Of a stretch of DNA of 64,000 nt, positions 1 through 8,254 are shown one piece after another. Location of the stretch: the NCBI GenBank assembly GCA_012960755.1, contig DUAT01000073.1, positions 52,852-116,851 of the forward strand, read 5' to 3'. Position numbers and translations under genes: made by a program. Origin of the DNA: Gammaproteobacteria bacterium (GTDB lineage: Bacteria > Pseudomonadota > Gammaproteobacteria > Pseudomonadales > Azotimanducaceae_A). The notes below the pieces were generated by a model. It had not been told where the DNA came from, did not search any database, and saw nothing but the letters and a program-made list of their open reading frames with translations. Position 1 is the stretch's first letter, and the number at the start of each line of letters is the position of its first letter.

Positions 1-160
1 GGAATCCGTTCTCGCCTAATTTGTTCCACAATTCCCGGGGCCAGATTTCATCTTTTTCCCACTGCTCGTAGTGGGGTTCAACTTCAACTTCAAGAAACTT
101 TCTGACGCCATCGCGAAACAGTTCCTTTTCCGAAGCATCCAGTTTGATGGGTTCATTCAT
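1..160 (-). CDS. Acyl-CoA dehydrogenase, N-terminal fragment
   Basis: The complement of the first 160 bases reads from an ATG at 160 (MNEPIKLDASEKELFRDGVR...) and runs open off the left edge, giving 53 residues. The text matches the N-terminal helical domain of acyl-CoA dehydrogenases, including the typical 'FRDGVRKFLE.EV.P.YEQWE' pattern and the 'WNKLGENGF' turn. The family oxidises acyl-CoA at the alpha-beta bond using FAD. The start is clear because the upstream sequence (161-200) shows no continuation. Substrate cannot be judged from this fragment. Confidence 0.8.
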   Translation of the reverse strand, partial: MNEPIKLDASEKELFRDGVRKFLEVEVEPHYEQWEKDEIWPRELWNKLGENGF

Positions 161-329
161 AGTTGTTGCCTCACTCGCTCTACTAATTACTATTCACATC
201 ATCCCAGGACAATAGTGTCACAGGACGAATCTGGTTATCGTTCACGCGGTCGCATTTTATTGTTTTCCTGGCCAAAATTCGAGCCACAGCCTCGTCAAAC
301 ACGTAACTCTTGAAATTCGCGGAATGGGC

Positions 330-1931
330 TTAACAGGAAGTAACGACGTTCCCATCCAGTTTTAGCCGCATCCGGACGGTTGCAACCTCATCCAATCGTT
401 TATCTGGGTTCCAGCCCAGTAAATCGCCCATAATTTCAACCGCAGGTTCGACTATTCCAGCCACTTCCCTGGGCTGATACAACGCAGCTCGTGTGCGCCG
501 ATACAAAACATCTTCCAGGGTGAGCGCAAGTTCCTGTTCGACTGCCCAGTAAATTTCTCCTTTCAACACCAGACCACCAATCACCAGGTGTTCTTGCCCC
601 AGACCCAGGACCTGTTCGCTTTCACCACCGTAGAGACGAACCAGCCGCTCCGCCACCTGGTCTTTCAAATTGAATTTCAGCTTCAGGCTTGCCGCGTACT
701 GATCCAGTGAACCGTCTATTTCTCCACCTGGCAGAGGCACATCCTGCACCCGCGTCGGGACGCTGGCACCTAGTAACTTACAAGCCTCGACGACGGTATC
801 TTCTGCCATCTTCCTGTATCCGGTCAGCTTTCCACCAGCAATGGTAACCAGTCCGGACTGACTCACCCACACCTCATCCCGGCGAGATATTTCCTTGGTC
901 GCTTTACCTTCCTCGTGAATGAGGGGCCGAAGTCCTGCCCAGCTCGTGAGACAATCTTCCATTTTCAGTTCAACGCCAAAATAGCGCTGCACAGGCTCAA
1001 ACAGGTACTCAACTTCGTCAACCGTCACCCCGGGCCAGAGCTCCGGTCCGGTTGTGTGTTCACTGTCGGTTGTACCGATGTAAACAACATCACCGCGAGG
1101 AACAACAAAAACCGGCCGCTTGTCTTTGGCGATAGTGAAGACCAGCTCTTTAACCGGTAGCTTTGACAGGGGCACAACGATGTGAACGCCTTTGGACAGC
1201 ACCATTGACCTTGGCATTTCGAGACCATCATATTGACAGACACCTTCAACCCAGGGGCCAGCAGCATTAATGACGACCTTACCCTTAACAAGGACTTCCT
1301 CCCCGGTTAATTCACAGGTCGCCCTGACCCCGGTGATCCGCGAATAATCCTTCAAAAAACCAGTAACCTTCATCCGGTTGACGGCACTGGCACCCGCCAG
1401 AATCCCGGCACGCACATTGGCAATGACCAGCCTCGCATCATCCGTAAGATATTCTCGATAGACACAGGCATATGGAAACTCTGAACGGTCAAGCAGGGGT
1501 TCCTGCTCCTCTAGTGAGGAACCTGACAGACTGAAATGACCGTCTGATTTACTGACCTGGCCGAGTCGTTCGTATATTGATATACCGGTTGCATATTTCA
1601 ACAATTCAATTCGATGCGCTGCCGGTACCATGAGCCACTTGGGTTCCGCCAGATGGGGCGCAAGCTGGTTAACCCGCTTACGTTCCCGCGCGGCTTCCCT
1701 GACAACATGGATATGCCCCATGGCAAGATAACGCAGACCACCGTGAATCAGCTTGGTTGATTTACTGGATGTGCCCGAGGCAAAGTCTTCTGCTTCAATC
1801 AGTGCCACAGACAACCCTTGCAGCGCGGCTTGCCGAAGAATGCCTGCACCCGTGATACCGCCACCAATGACAATCAGGTCGTACTGATTCTCTCGCAGAT
1901 TCTGTAGCTGGTGGGCTCGTCCCCCGCTCAG
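330..1931 (-). CDS. glpD: Aerobic glycerol-3-phosphate dehydrogenase, apparent CTG start
   Basis: FAD-dependent glycerol-3-phosphate dehydrogenase of the inner membrane face, feeding electrons to quinone. The Rossmann FAD motif GGGITGAGI and the downstream 'SKSTKLIHGGLRYL' segment are typical of GlpD. The reading frame has no ATG, GTG or TTG before the FAD motif: the first such codon (TTG at 1814) lies inside it and would remove the dinucleotide-binding loop. The open frame begins after a TGA and offers CTG at 1931, with GAGG seven bases upstream, overlapping the stop of the preceding gene as CTGA. That start gives 533 residues (E. coli GlpD is 501). A second in-frame CTG lies nearer the motif. 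Function is secure; the start is inferred. Confidence 0.88.
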   Translation of the reverse strand: MSGGRAHQLQNLRENQYDLIVIGGGITGAGILRQAALQGLSVALIEAEDFASGTSSKSTKLIHGGLRYLAMGHIHVVREAARERKRVNQLAPHLAEPKWLMVPAAHRIELLKYATGISIYERLGQVSKSDGHFSLSGSSLEEQEPLLDRSEFPYACVYREYLTDDARLVIANVRAGILAGASAVNRMKVTGFLKDYSRITGVRATCELTGEEVLVKGKVVINAAGPWVEGVCQYDGLEMPRSMVLSKGVHIVVPLSKLPVKELVFTIAKDKRPVFVVPRGDVVYIGTTDSEHTTGPELWPGVTVDEVEYLFEPVQRYFGVELKMEDCLTSWAGLRPLIHEEGKATKEISRRDEVWVSQSGLVTIAGGKLTGYRKMAEDTVVEACKLLGASVPTRVQDVPLPGGEIDGSLDQYAASLKLKFNLKDQVAERLVRLYGGESEQVLGLGQEHLVIGGLVLKGEIYWAVEQELALTLEDVLYRRTRAALYQPREVAGIVEPAVEIMGDLLGWNPDKRLDEVATVRMRLKLDGNVVTSC

Positions 1932-3472
1932 AGGATCACCTCAATAAGCCTCGGCCCCATCGCATTCATTGCATCCTGGTATTGCTGATTAAAGTCTTCA
2001 ATGGTATTGGCGCGGGTAGCCGGTACCCCCATGCCTTCAGACAACTGCATAAAATCAATATCAGGATTGCTGATATCCAACATATCAAGAGTCTTTTTGT
2101 TCATTGACTGTGCACCGACCCGGGATAACTCCACCTGCAGTATCTGGTACTTGCGATTGGCAAATATAATGACGCAGATATCGAGGTTTTCCCGTGCCAT
2201 GGTCCACAATGACTGAATGGTATACATGGCTCCACCGTCGCCATGCAGGCAAATTACCTTGCGGTCCGGACATGCGACAGCAGCACCAATAGCCGTCGGC
2301 AAACCATAGCCAATCGAACCACCGGTGAGCGACAACCAGTCATGCGGTTCACTGGTCGCAGTATAGGCATAGCTACCTCCGCCTGAGGTCGCGCCTTCAT
2401 CGACAACAATGGCATCGACAGGTAAGTATTCGGCTACCGTCATCCCGACACTAAACTGATTCAACTCGCCGGAACCAGCCCCCTGTTTTTCACGTTTTAC
2501 CCTTCTGGGCTCATACTCCTCAGCGGACACAGCTTTACACAGGCGCACAAGGGCATCTTCTGCATTTTCCTTGACTGTCGTCAGGGTGTGTAAGGTTGCA
2601 CCCTCGGGATAAAATTCGCTGGCTTTATCCGGATAAGCAAAAAACGCAACCGGCGCTTTTGTGCCGACCATGATAAATTGCTCAATACCCTTTATCTGTT
2701 CATCCGCCTGTTCAGCAAAGTAACCAAGCCGCTCCACGGCGCAACGCCCCTCCCCCCTGGGCAAGCGCGTGACAAAGGTATCGCAAAAAACTTTTGCTCC
2801 AGTGGCCTGAGCAACCCTGTCAACGAGTTCCAGGGCATTTTCACTCAAACCCATGTTACCAAGCAGAATCAGGCTGGGTTTTCCGTTGCCCAGCAATTCC
2901 GCTGCTTCGGTGACTGCGGGCTCCGCCGCCAATGGCGCTGTTGATGTGGCCTGTAATGCAACAGGATCACCAGACTCATCCCAGGCACAGTTGGCCGGAA
3001 TGATGAGGGTGGCAATCTGGCCTGGTTTTTCGTTTGCAGCAATAACTGCTTCCGCTGCATCTGCAGGTAGACTAGGCGCATCGGCTGAGCTTTTGACCCA
3101 GTGAGAGACGGGTTGAGACAGCCCGATGATGTCGGAGGTTAGCGGTGCATCGTATTTTTTGTGGTAGGTGGCGTGATCCCCAATCAGGTTCAAGACCGGG
3201 GAATTAGCCTTGTTGGCGTTGTGCAAATTGGCTGAGCCGTTAGATAATCCGGGTCCAAGGTGTAATAAAGTACAAGCAGGTTTTCCGGCCATTCGGCCAT
3301 AACCATCAGCCGCCCCGGTACATACCCCTTCAAACAGTGCCAAAATGGATCGCATCCCGTCGATCTTGCCGATGGCCGACACCATATGCATTTCAGACGT
3401 CCCGGGGTTAGTAAAACAAACCTCGACCCCATTATTGATCAGGGTTTGCAACATACTTTCAGCACCGTTCAT
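1928..3472 (-). CDS. Thiamine-diphosphate enzyme, acetolactate synthase large-subunit-like
   Basis: A 514-residue ThDP-dependent enzyme of the IlvB/benzoylformate decarboxylase superfamily. The N-terminal PYR domain has the catalytic glutamate in 'ALFEGVCTGAADGY' (about residue 48), a central FAD/DHS-like domain follows, and the C-terminal PP domain carries the GDGG...N cofactor motif. The start is set at the ATG at 3472 because AAGGAG lies eight bases upstream; an ATG seven codons earlier has no such site. No small regulatory subunit is adjacent, so a biosynthetic acetolactate synthase is unlikely; a decarboxylase or carboligase for a catabolic 2-oxo acid fits better. It overlaps glpD by the sequence CTGA, so the two are probably co-translated. 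Confidence 0.85.
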   Translation of the reverse strand: MNGAESMLQTLINNGVEVCFTNPGTSEMHMVSAIGKIDGMRSILALFEGVCTGAADGYGRMAGKPACTLLHLGPGLSNGSANLHNANKANSPVLNLIGDHATYHKKYDAPLTSDIIGLSQPVSHWVKSSADAPSLPADAAEAVIAANEKPGQIATLIIPANCAWDESGDPVALQATSTAPLAAEPAVTEAAELLGNGKPSLILLGNMGLSENALELVDRVAQATGAKVFCDTFVTRLPRGEGRCAVERLGYFAEQADEQIKGIEQFIMVGTKAPVAFFAYPDKASEFYPEGATLHTLTTVKENAEDALVRLCKAVSAEEYEPRRVKREKQGAGSGELNQFSVGMTVAEYLPVDAIVVDEGATSGGGSYAYTATSEPHDWLSLTGGSIGYGLPTAIGAAVACPDRKVICLHGDGGAMYTIQSLWTMARENLDICVIIFANRKYQILQVELSRVGAQSMNKKTLDMLDISNPDIDFMQLSEGMGVPATRANTIEDFNQQYQDAMNAMGPRLIEVIL

Positions 3473-3520
3473 GCACACTTCTCCTTCAACCACACTTAAT
3501 TTTAAGGGCGCGAGTATAAC

Positions 3521-3560
3521 CCAGTGTCGTGTCCTGTTGCTGTGACAAATTTGAGGGATA
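3521..3560. repeat. Remnant of the inverted-repeat element found at 10387-10691
   Basis: Bases 3521-3537 resemble the terminal repeat of the 10387-10691 element (core GTGTCCTGT preceded by AGTGT). They are followed directly by a 19-base stretch, 3539-3557, that matches the interior of that element at 10520-10538 in 17 of 19 positions. The combination suggests a copy with an internal deletion. No second end is visible. Confidence 0.5.
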
Positions 3561-3826
3561 CTTGAAGTGCTATCTATTCAGAACACCCCACTGGTCCTCA
3601 TTCTAAATATACCCAAGCTTTGAATTGGTTAGAAAGACCATTTGAGAGTTACTTTTACCAAACATCTCTGGTCAATCCCACACACCAATAATGGGAGCAG
3701 AGTTATTTACCCTTAAATATCAATTACTTATTGATATTATCAACATTGGCATGAATCCTGAATTAACAACAATAAGAAAAAATCAGCAACAATCGTTAGT
3801 CAACCTAACCACGGCAGGTTTAACAA
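3561..3826. other. Intergenic gap before the psp cluster, AT-rich
   Basis: This divergent gap between the ThDP gene (minus strand) and the psp cluster (plus strand) is AT-rich and should hold promoters for both. A short plus-strand frame (3691-3873) has no ribosome site and no recognisable product. A sigma-54-like TTGGCAT at about 3747 lacks the matching -12 GC, so I do not call a promoter. Confidence 0.4.
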
Positions 3827-4063
3827 ATGAACAGGGCAATCAGCACATTCCGACCAAATTCAAACTGGCTTAGCATCAGCCTGCTCACTTTATTTGTATT
3901 GAGTTTTGGTGTTTTTGCTGAATCCCGGGTAGATGACGGAACCGTTATGATGGCCGAAACAAGCGGGACGGTTTGCGACCGCGGCATCACCCATTGGCTC
4001 AGTCAATTTTCCTGGTCCGAAGCACGGACTTCAAAACCCCTGTCTTTCGTTTTAACACAGTAG
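3827..4063 (+). CDS. Small secreted or membrane-anchored protein upstream of pspA
   Basis: A 78-residue frame with a charged N-terminus followed by a hydrophobic stretch (residues 15-31, 'LSISLLTLFVLSFGVFA') ending in an Ala-x-Ser type cleavage region, so a signal peptide or single membrane anchor is likely. The remainder is short and has one cysteine. I do not recognise a family. A GCAGG sequence lies nine bases before the ATG. It ends 39 bases before pspA and shares its direction, so it may belong to the same envelope-stress transcript. Confidence 0.5.
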   Translation: MNRAISTFRPNSNWLSISLLTLFVLSFGVFAESRVDDGTVMMAETSGTVCDRGITHWLSQFSWSEARTSKPLSFVLTQ

Positions 4064-4102
4064 TCTCAACACACCAGCCTTACCGCAGCAGAGGAACTCC
4101 AC

Positions 4103-4816
4103 ATGAGCGTATTCAACCGAATTTCAGACATCATCAATTCTAATCTCAACACTATTCTTGAGCAGGCAGAAGACCCTGAAAAGATAGTCAGGATGATTAC
4201 CCAGGAAATGGAGGAAACGCTGGTTGAGGTCCGATCGTCAACCGCCCGTTACCTGGCCAACAAAAAACAGATCACGCAAAGGCTTCGGGCGTTAAAACGC
4301 GAAGTATCGAATTGGGAAACAAAGGCGGAACTGGCAATAGAAAAGGGTCGGGACGACCTCGCCAAGTCTGCCTTGAGGGAACGAAGCCGCTTCGATACCA
4401 GCGTCACGGCGGTAGAGGGTGACCTGATTAGTGTTGACCAAGCTATCGAGAAGCTAACGGGTGATGCCGCCCAGTTAGAAAGCAAACTGCAATCTGCCAG
4501 GGTACGGCAAAAAGCGCTGATCGTTCGTGGCCAGACTGTTAAGTCACGGATGAAAGTAAAACGCCAGGTTCATGATGTATCTGTAGATGAGGCTTTCAGT
4601 AGATTCGAGTCCTATGAGCGAAAACTGGACGAGATGGAAGGTGAAATCGAATCCTACGACTTGGGCACACAGTCACTGTCAACACAGATTGAAGATCTTG
4701 AAAAAGATGAATTCCTCAACCACGAGCTTGAAGCATTGAAGTCGCGTATGACCCACGTGAATGCCGGTCAGCAAATCGGCCGCAACGTTAACAACAATGT
4801 GAACAATAGCGTCTAG
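4103..4816 (+). CDS. pspA: Phage shock protein A (PspA/IM30 family)
   Basis: A 237-residue, almost wholly helical coiled-coil protein starting MSVFNRISDIINSNLNTILE, the amphipathic helix typical of PspA/Vipp1 proteins, followed by 'AEDPEKIVRMITQEMEETL'. The family binds stressed inner membranes and oligomerises to preserve proton-motive force. The length (E. coli PspA 222) and charge pattern fit. The C-terminus ends in an Asn/Val-rich tail. AGAGGAA lies upstream of the ATG. It is followed 43 bases later by a PspC-domain gene. No PspB and no PspF regulator are adjacent, so control probably differs from the E. coli system. Confidence 0.93.
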   Translation: MSVFNRISDIINSNLNTILEQAEDPEKIVRMITQEMEETLVEVRSSTARYLANKKQITQRLRALKREVSNWETKAELAIEKGRDDLAKSALRERSRFDTSVTAVEGDLISVDQAIEKLTGDAAQLESKLQSARVRQKALIVRGQTVKSRMKVKRQVHDVSVDEAFSRFESYERKLDEMEGEIESYDLGTQSLSTQIEDLEKDEFLNHELEALKSRMTHVNAGQQIGRNVNNNVNNSV

Positions 4817-4859
4817 GCTGTTTAACAACTGCCAGTTTGCATCGGACCAGGAGACGATC

Positions 4860-5096
4860 ATGAGACGACATCACTTCAGATTCAACCGGCGCCATCTAGC
4901 ACTGGACCCTGTTAACAAGAAATTCGGCGGGGTCTGCGCCGGAGTCGCTCGCTACCTGGATGTGCCCAGCCTCTACGTTCGCGTTGTTACCCTGATCGCA
5001 CTCTGCTGTGTACCGCAAGTAGTTCTTATCGCTTACGGATTGGGGTACATCATCCTCGACGAGGATGCCGATGACGAACCTTATGGACATCGTTAG
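4860..5096 (+). CDS. pspC: PspC-domain membrane protein
   Basis: A 78-residue protein with the PspC signature: 'NKKFGGVCAGVARYLDV' followed by a hydrophobic helix of about 20 residues ('VTLIALCCVPQVVLIAYGLGYIIL') and a short acidic tail. In the Psp system PspC senses envelope stress and anchors PspA at the membrane. It is shorter than E. coli PspC (119) and consists only of the core domain with an extra His/Arg-rich N-terminus. GGAG lies just before the ATG. It is co-oriented with pspA and likely co-transcribed. Confidence 0.88.
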   Translation: MRRHHFRFNRRHLALDPVNKKFGGVCAGVARYLDVPSLYVRVVTLIALCCVPQVVLIAYGLGYIILDEDADDEPYGHR

Positions 5097-5112
5097 ATAC
5101 CAAACATCTGGC

Positions 5113-5176
5113 CCATGATAAGATCCGGGCAGTGATAAGATTTCCATGACAAGATCGGGTCCGTGATAACATCAGG
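5113..5176. repeat. Imperfect tandem repeat, about 16-bp unit, four copies
   Basis: Four degenerate units built around the core TGATAAGATC (variants TGATAAGATT, TGACAAGATC, TGATAACATC) at 5113, 5129, 5145 and 5160. They fill almost the whole gap between pspC and the ROK kinase and end four bases before its ATG, so they form its untranslated leader. Confidence 0.55.
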
Positions 5177-5179
5177 AAC

Positions 5180-6139
5180 ATGCTTAACGTCAAAACCCAG
5201 GACACAACACCCCGGATTGGTATCGATCTTGGAGGTACAAAAATAGAAGCCATCGTCATGGCAACTGACGGCTCCATCATTTGCCGCGAAAGAATAGATA
5301 CTCCAAAAAACAACTACCCGCAAACCCTCGATAAGCTGGCAGAGATTATCCAGCTCGTTTCAACCAAATCGAAACATTCCCCGACCCGGCCTGTAGGAAT
5401 CGGCACACCGGGCGCGGTCTCCTTAAAAACGGGGTTGTTGATGAACTGCAACAGCACCTGTTTGAACGGCCAACCACTGCGAGAAGATCTTGAAGCATTA
5501 ATCGGGCGGCCAGTCCGTATTGCCAATGATGCCGACTGTTTTGCATTGTCGGAGGCATCCGACGGGTCCGCGATGCATGAAGATATTGTATTTGGCGTGA
5601 TTCTTGGTACCGGTGTTGGCGGCGGTATTGTATTCCAACAGCACCTGGCCCAGGGCGTGAACGCAATCTGTGGAGAGTGGGGTCACAACACGCTGCCACT
5701 TGCTGCCTTTCAACCCGATGAAAAGTCAGCAGCACCGGAAGGTAATCGAGAGTGCTTCTGCGGACGCCACAATTGTATCGAAACCTGGCTCGCTGGACCC
5801 GGTTTAGAGACTTCGTACCTGAACAGGACAGAACAACAACTTTCTGCGAAAGAAATCGCTGAGGCTGCACGGGATGGTGACCTTGATGCAGAATATCTCC
5901 TGGACGAGTATTGCAATTTACTGGCACTGGCCCTGTCTACTGTTATCAATATTCTGGATCCCGGTGTCATCGTCCTCGGTGGCGGCATGTCCAATATCGA
6001 TGTTATTTACACAAAAGTACCTTTGTATTTGCCTCGCTACGTGTTCTCCGATCAGGTTAATACCCGCCTGGTAAAGGCCAGGCATGGTGATTCGAGCGGT
6101 GTACGTGGCGCCGCCTGGCTTTGGCCTGCAACCCCTTAA
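5180..6139 (+). CDS. ROK-family sugar kinase
   Basis: A 319-residue ROK kinase (fructokinase/N-acetylglucosamine kinase type) that phosphorylates a hexose with ATP in the cytosol. Seen directly: the N-terminal phosphate loop 'IGIDLGGTKIEA', the second ATP motif 'GVILGTGVGGGIV', the ROK zinc site beginning 'GEWGHN' and continuing with CFCGRHNC, and the adenosine motif near 'IVLGGGMSN'. Length matches E. coli Mak/NagK (about 300). Substrate cannot be fixed from sequence. It sits alone between the psp cluster and a MaoC-like gene; its leader is made of short repeats. Confidence 0.88.
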   Translation: MLNVKTQDTTPRIGIDLGGTKIEAIVMATDGSIICRERIDTPKNNYPQTLDKLAEIIQLVSTKSKHSPTRPVGIGTPGAVSLKTGLLMNCNSTCLNGQPLREDLEALIGRPVRIANDADCFALSEASDGSAMHEDIVFGVILGTGVGGGIVFQQHLAQGVNAICGEWGHNTLPLAAFQPDEKSAAPEGNRECFCGRHNCIETWLAGPGLETSYLNRTEQQLSAKEIAEAARDGDLDAEYLLDEYCNLLALALSTVINILDPGVIVLGGGMSNIDVIYTKVPLYLPRYVFSDQVNTRLVKARHGDSSGVRGAAWLWPATP

Positions 6140-6213
6140 ACGAATCATCATGCCATAGCGCTCAGGTTGCAGGTTCGTTATCCTATGGTGACAACAATTC
6201 GTGAGGAACCGTG

Positions 6214-7050
6214 GTGTCCATTTCACAACAGGCAATTCCCAGTAACTGGCAGGCAACCGCATTTAATCAATCCACCGATTCAACGAACCAGATCCATTCC
6301 GATGAAATGGCCCAGGCTTATGGATTTAAAGGCGGACTGGTTCCCGGTGTAACGGTCTCATCCTATCTGATCCACCCGGCGGTAGTTGCCTGGGACACCG
6401 ATTGGTTAACTCGTGGTAATGCCCATGTTGTGGTCAGTAAACCCCTGTATGACGGCTATGATTTTGAGGTAACCCTGTCTGACGTTACGGAAAATTCCTA
6501 TCGAGCTACCCTTACAGACCAGGAAGGAACACAATGTGCCACTGGATATATGCATCTACCTGAGAAGGTAAAAGACGCACCTTTGATGCGAGGTGATTCA
6601 ATTCTGCAGCGCGGCCAGGATATCCCCAGGGCAACCCGCCAGGAAATGGAGCAGTTAAAATTAAACGGATTGTTTGCCCTTCGGGCAAGATGGGATGACA
6701 ACACTAATATGGCAACCTATCTTAAAGACCCAACCCAGATGCCTGACATGCACAGTTTTAACAAACGAGCGTTTGCTAACGGCGCATTCATGCTCGGCAT
6801 GACCAACTGGGTCCTGGCTGGTAACGCATATATGAATCCCTGGATTCACCTGCAGACAGACTCACAGAATTACGCCATTGTCGAAAACGGTACTGATCTC
6901 ATTGTCGAGTGTGATATCAGCGACCTGTTTGAAAAGAAAGGCCATGAGTTTGTTGATGTGAATGTGGATATTTACGACGCTGAAACCTCCAACGCAGTGA
7001 TGTCTGCCAGGCTTCGTGCTATTTATCAACTCCGTAAAAAAACCCCTTGA
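6214..7050 (+). CDS. MaoC-like hotdog-fold protein
   Basis: A 278-residue protein whose N-terminus contains the MaoC/(R)-enoyl hydratase pattern 'IHSDEMAQAYGFKGGLVPG', with the His and Asp expected for hydratase activity on enoyl-CoA or enoyl-ACP. The C-terminal half (about residues 150-278) lacks an obvious motif and may be a degenerate second hotdog domain. Two adjacent GTG codons occur at 6211 and 6214; the second is chosen because GAGG lies seven bases upstream of it. Role in acyl-CoA turnover is inferred. Confidence 0.65.
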   Translation: MSISQQAIPSNWQATAFNQSTDSTNQIHSDEMAQAYGFKGGLVPGVTVSSYLIHPAVVAWDTDWLTRGNAHVVVSKPLYDGYDFEVTLSDVTENSYRATLTDQEGTQCATGYMHLPEKVKDAPLMRGDSILQRGQDIPRATRQEMEQLKLNGLFALRARWDDNTNMATYLKDPTQMPDMHSFNKRAFANGAFMLGMTNWVLAGNAYMNPWIHLQTDSQNYAIVENGTDLIVECDISDLFEKKGHEFVDVNVDIYDAETSNAVMSARLRAIYQLRKKTP

Positions 7051-7104
7051 TGGTGTCCATTGGTGTCCATTGGTATCCATTGGTATCCATTGGTATCCAT
7101 TGGT
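7051..7104. repeat. Tandem decamer repeat, 5.4 copies
   Basis: Two copies of TGGTGTCCAT followed by three of TGGTATCCAT and a partial TGGT. It begins immediately after the stop of the MaoC-like gene and lies 69 bases before the epimerase start. All units are exactly 10 bp, close to one helical turn. Confidence 0.95.
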
Positions 7105-7172
7105 AAATCTATCCTGATAACTTATTCAACATTCAACTTTAAAACCACAACAACCCTAAGGAGGTTGCTTCA

Positions 7173-8234
7173 ATGTCCCCAATACCAAAAGGAGGTACAG
7201 TCGCTGTCACAGGTAGTGCTGGTTTCATCGGCAGTTGGGTCGTGCGACTCCTGCTGGACAAAGGCTACCGTGTAAGAGCTTGCGTCCGTGATGTTAATGA
7301 TGCAGCGCGCACCGACTTTTTGAAAGAAATGCCGGGTTATTCATCTGGCCGACTCACCCTTCATGCGGCAGATCTGGACAACCCAGGCTGTTTTGATGAA
7401 ATATTCACGGGTTGTCATGGTGTATGCCACGTTTCCCATGTCAGCAACTACAATGACCATGAATACGTAAAGATGGTTTGTGACCACATCATCGACAGCG
7501 TCAATAAGTCTGAAAGCGTCACCCGAGTTATTGTCACCTCCAGCATCGCCGCGGTGATTTCAGAAGCGGACCTGCAGGAACTCGTCAGGCGGCCCGTTTG
7601 CTACGAAGATCGCTATCCAGACGAACAGAACCCGAAGCGGACACCTGAGCGCGGCCAGGGTTATTCCATGGGGAAAGTGATCGCCCAACGGGTGTTTTCT
7701 GATGCCGCAGAAGAGACTGGAAGCTGGGATGCGATCACCTGTTGCCCTGCAGACAATGTCGGACCCATTCAGTCAGCCCACCAGAAAAATATGGGCCCAT
7801 GGCAACACAATATTGAAATGATGCTGGCTGGGGAATATGAACAAAATGGTGTCTACAGACCATGGATGACCGTGGACGTTCGTGACGATGCGGCAAGTCA
7901 TATCGGGCTACTGGAGAGTGTCGACGTCAAGAATGGTGAACGGTATATCGCGTGGTCCACAGATGCCCGTAATGTCGAAGACATCTGTGCGAGCATTGAT
8001 CGACTCCTCCCGGAGCTGAATCACGATACACCCGAGGTAACTGATAATCACCCGGACAGGCATAAGGCCCGGGAAAAAGAATTTCGCGCTATCTGGGCGG
8101 GTTGTGAGCTGCGCAATGATCGTATCCGTGCAGTGACGTCAGTCAAGTTTCGAGCGCTGGATGACTCTATTCGAGATTGTGTTGAATCACTTATATCGGT
8201 TGCGAACGTGCCTGTGGTCAGGAGATCGTCATAA
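7173..8234 (+). CDS. NAD(P)-dependent epimerase/dehydratase, dihydroflavonol-reductase-like
   Basis: A 353-residue extended short-chain dehydrogenase. The Rossmann motif is 'VTGSAGFIGSWVVRLLLDKGY' (residues 11-31, GxxGxxG), the catalytic Ser lies in 'VIVTSSIAAVI', and the YxxxK pair is in 'YSMGKVIA'. Such enzymes reduce or isomerise carbonyl or nucleotide-sugar substrates; the 'RACVRD' stretch after the second strand resembles the NADPH-binding dihydroflavonol-4-reductase/cinnamoyl-CoA reductase group. A strong AAGGAGG lies eight bases before the ATG. The MaoC-like gene upstream may be co-transcribed. Substrate is unknown. Confidence 0.85.
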   Translation: MSPIPKGGTVAVTGSAGFIGSWVVRLLLDKGYRVRACVRDVNDAARTDFLKEMPGYSSGRLTLHAADLDNPGCFDEIFTGCHGVCHVSHVSNYNDHEYVKMVCDHIIDSVNKSESVTRVIVTSSIAAVISEADLQELVRRPVCYEDRYPDEQNPKRTPERGQGYSMGKVIAQRVFSDAAEETGSWDAITCCPADNVGPIQSAHQKNMGPWQHNIEMMLAGEYEQNGVYRPWMTVDVRDDAASHIGLLESVDVKNGERYIAWSTDARNVEDICASIDRLLPELNHDTPEVTDNHPDRHKAREKEFRAIWAGCELRNDRIRAVTSVKFRALDDSIRDCVESLISVANVPVVRRSS

Positions 8235-8254
8235 TACCGGTCTACCTCATCTCG

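Noticed and set aside
3740..3765. Sigma-54 promoter for pspA
   Set aside because: TTGGCAT is present but the -12 element lacks GC at the fixed distance, and no PspF gene or binding site is seen.
3691..3873. 60-codon frame upstream of the psp cluster
   Set aside because: No ribosome site, no family match, and it overlaps the start of the better supported secreted protein.
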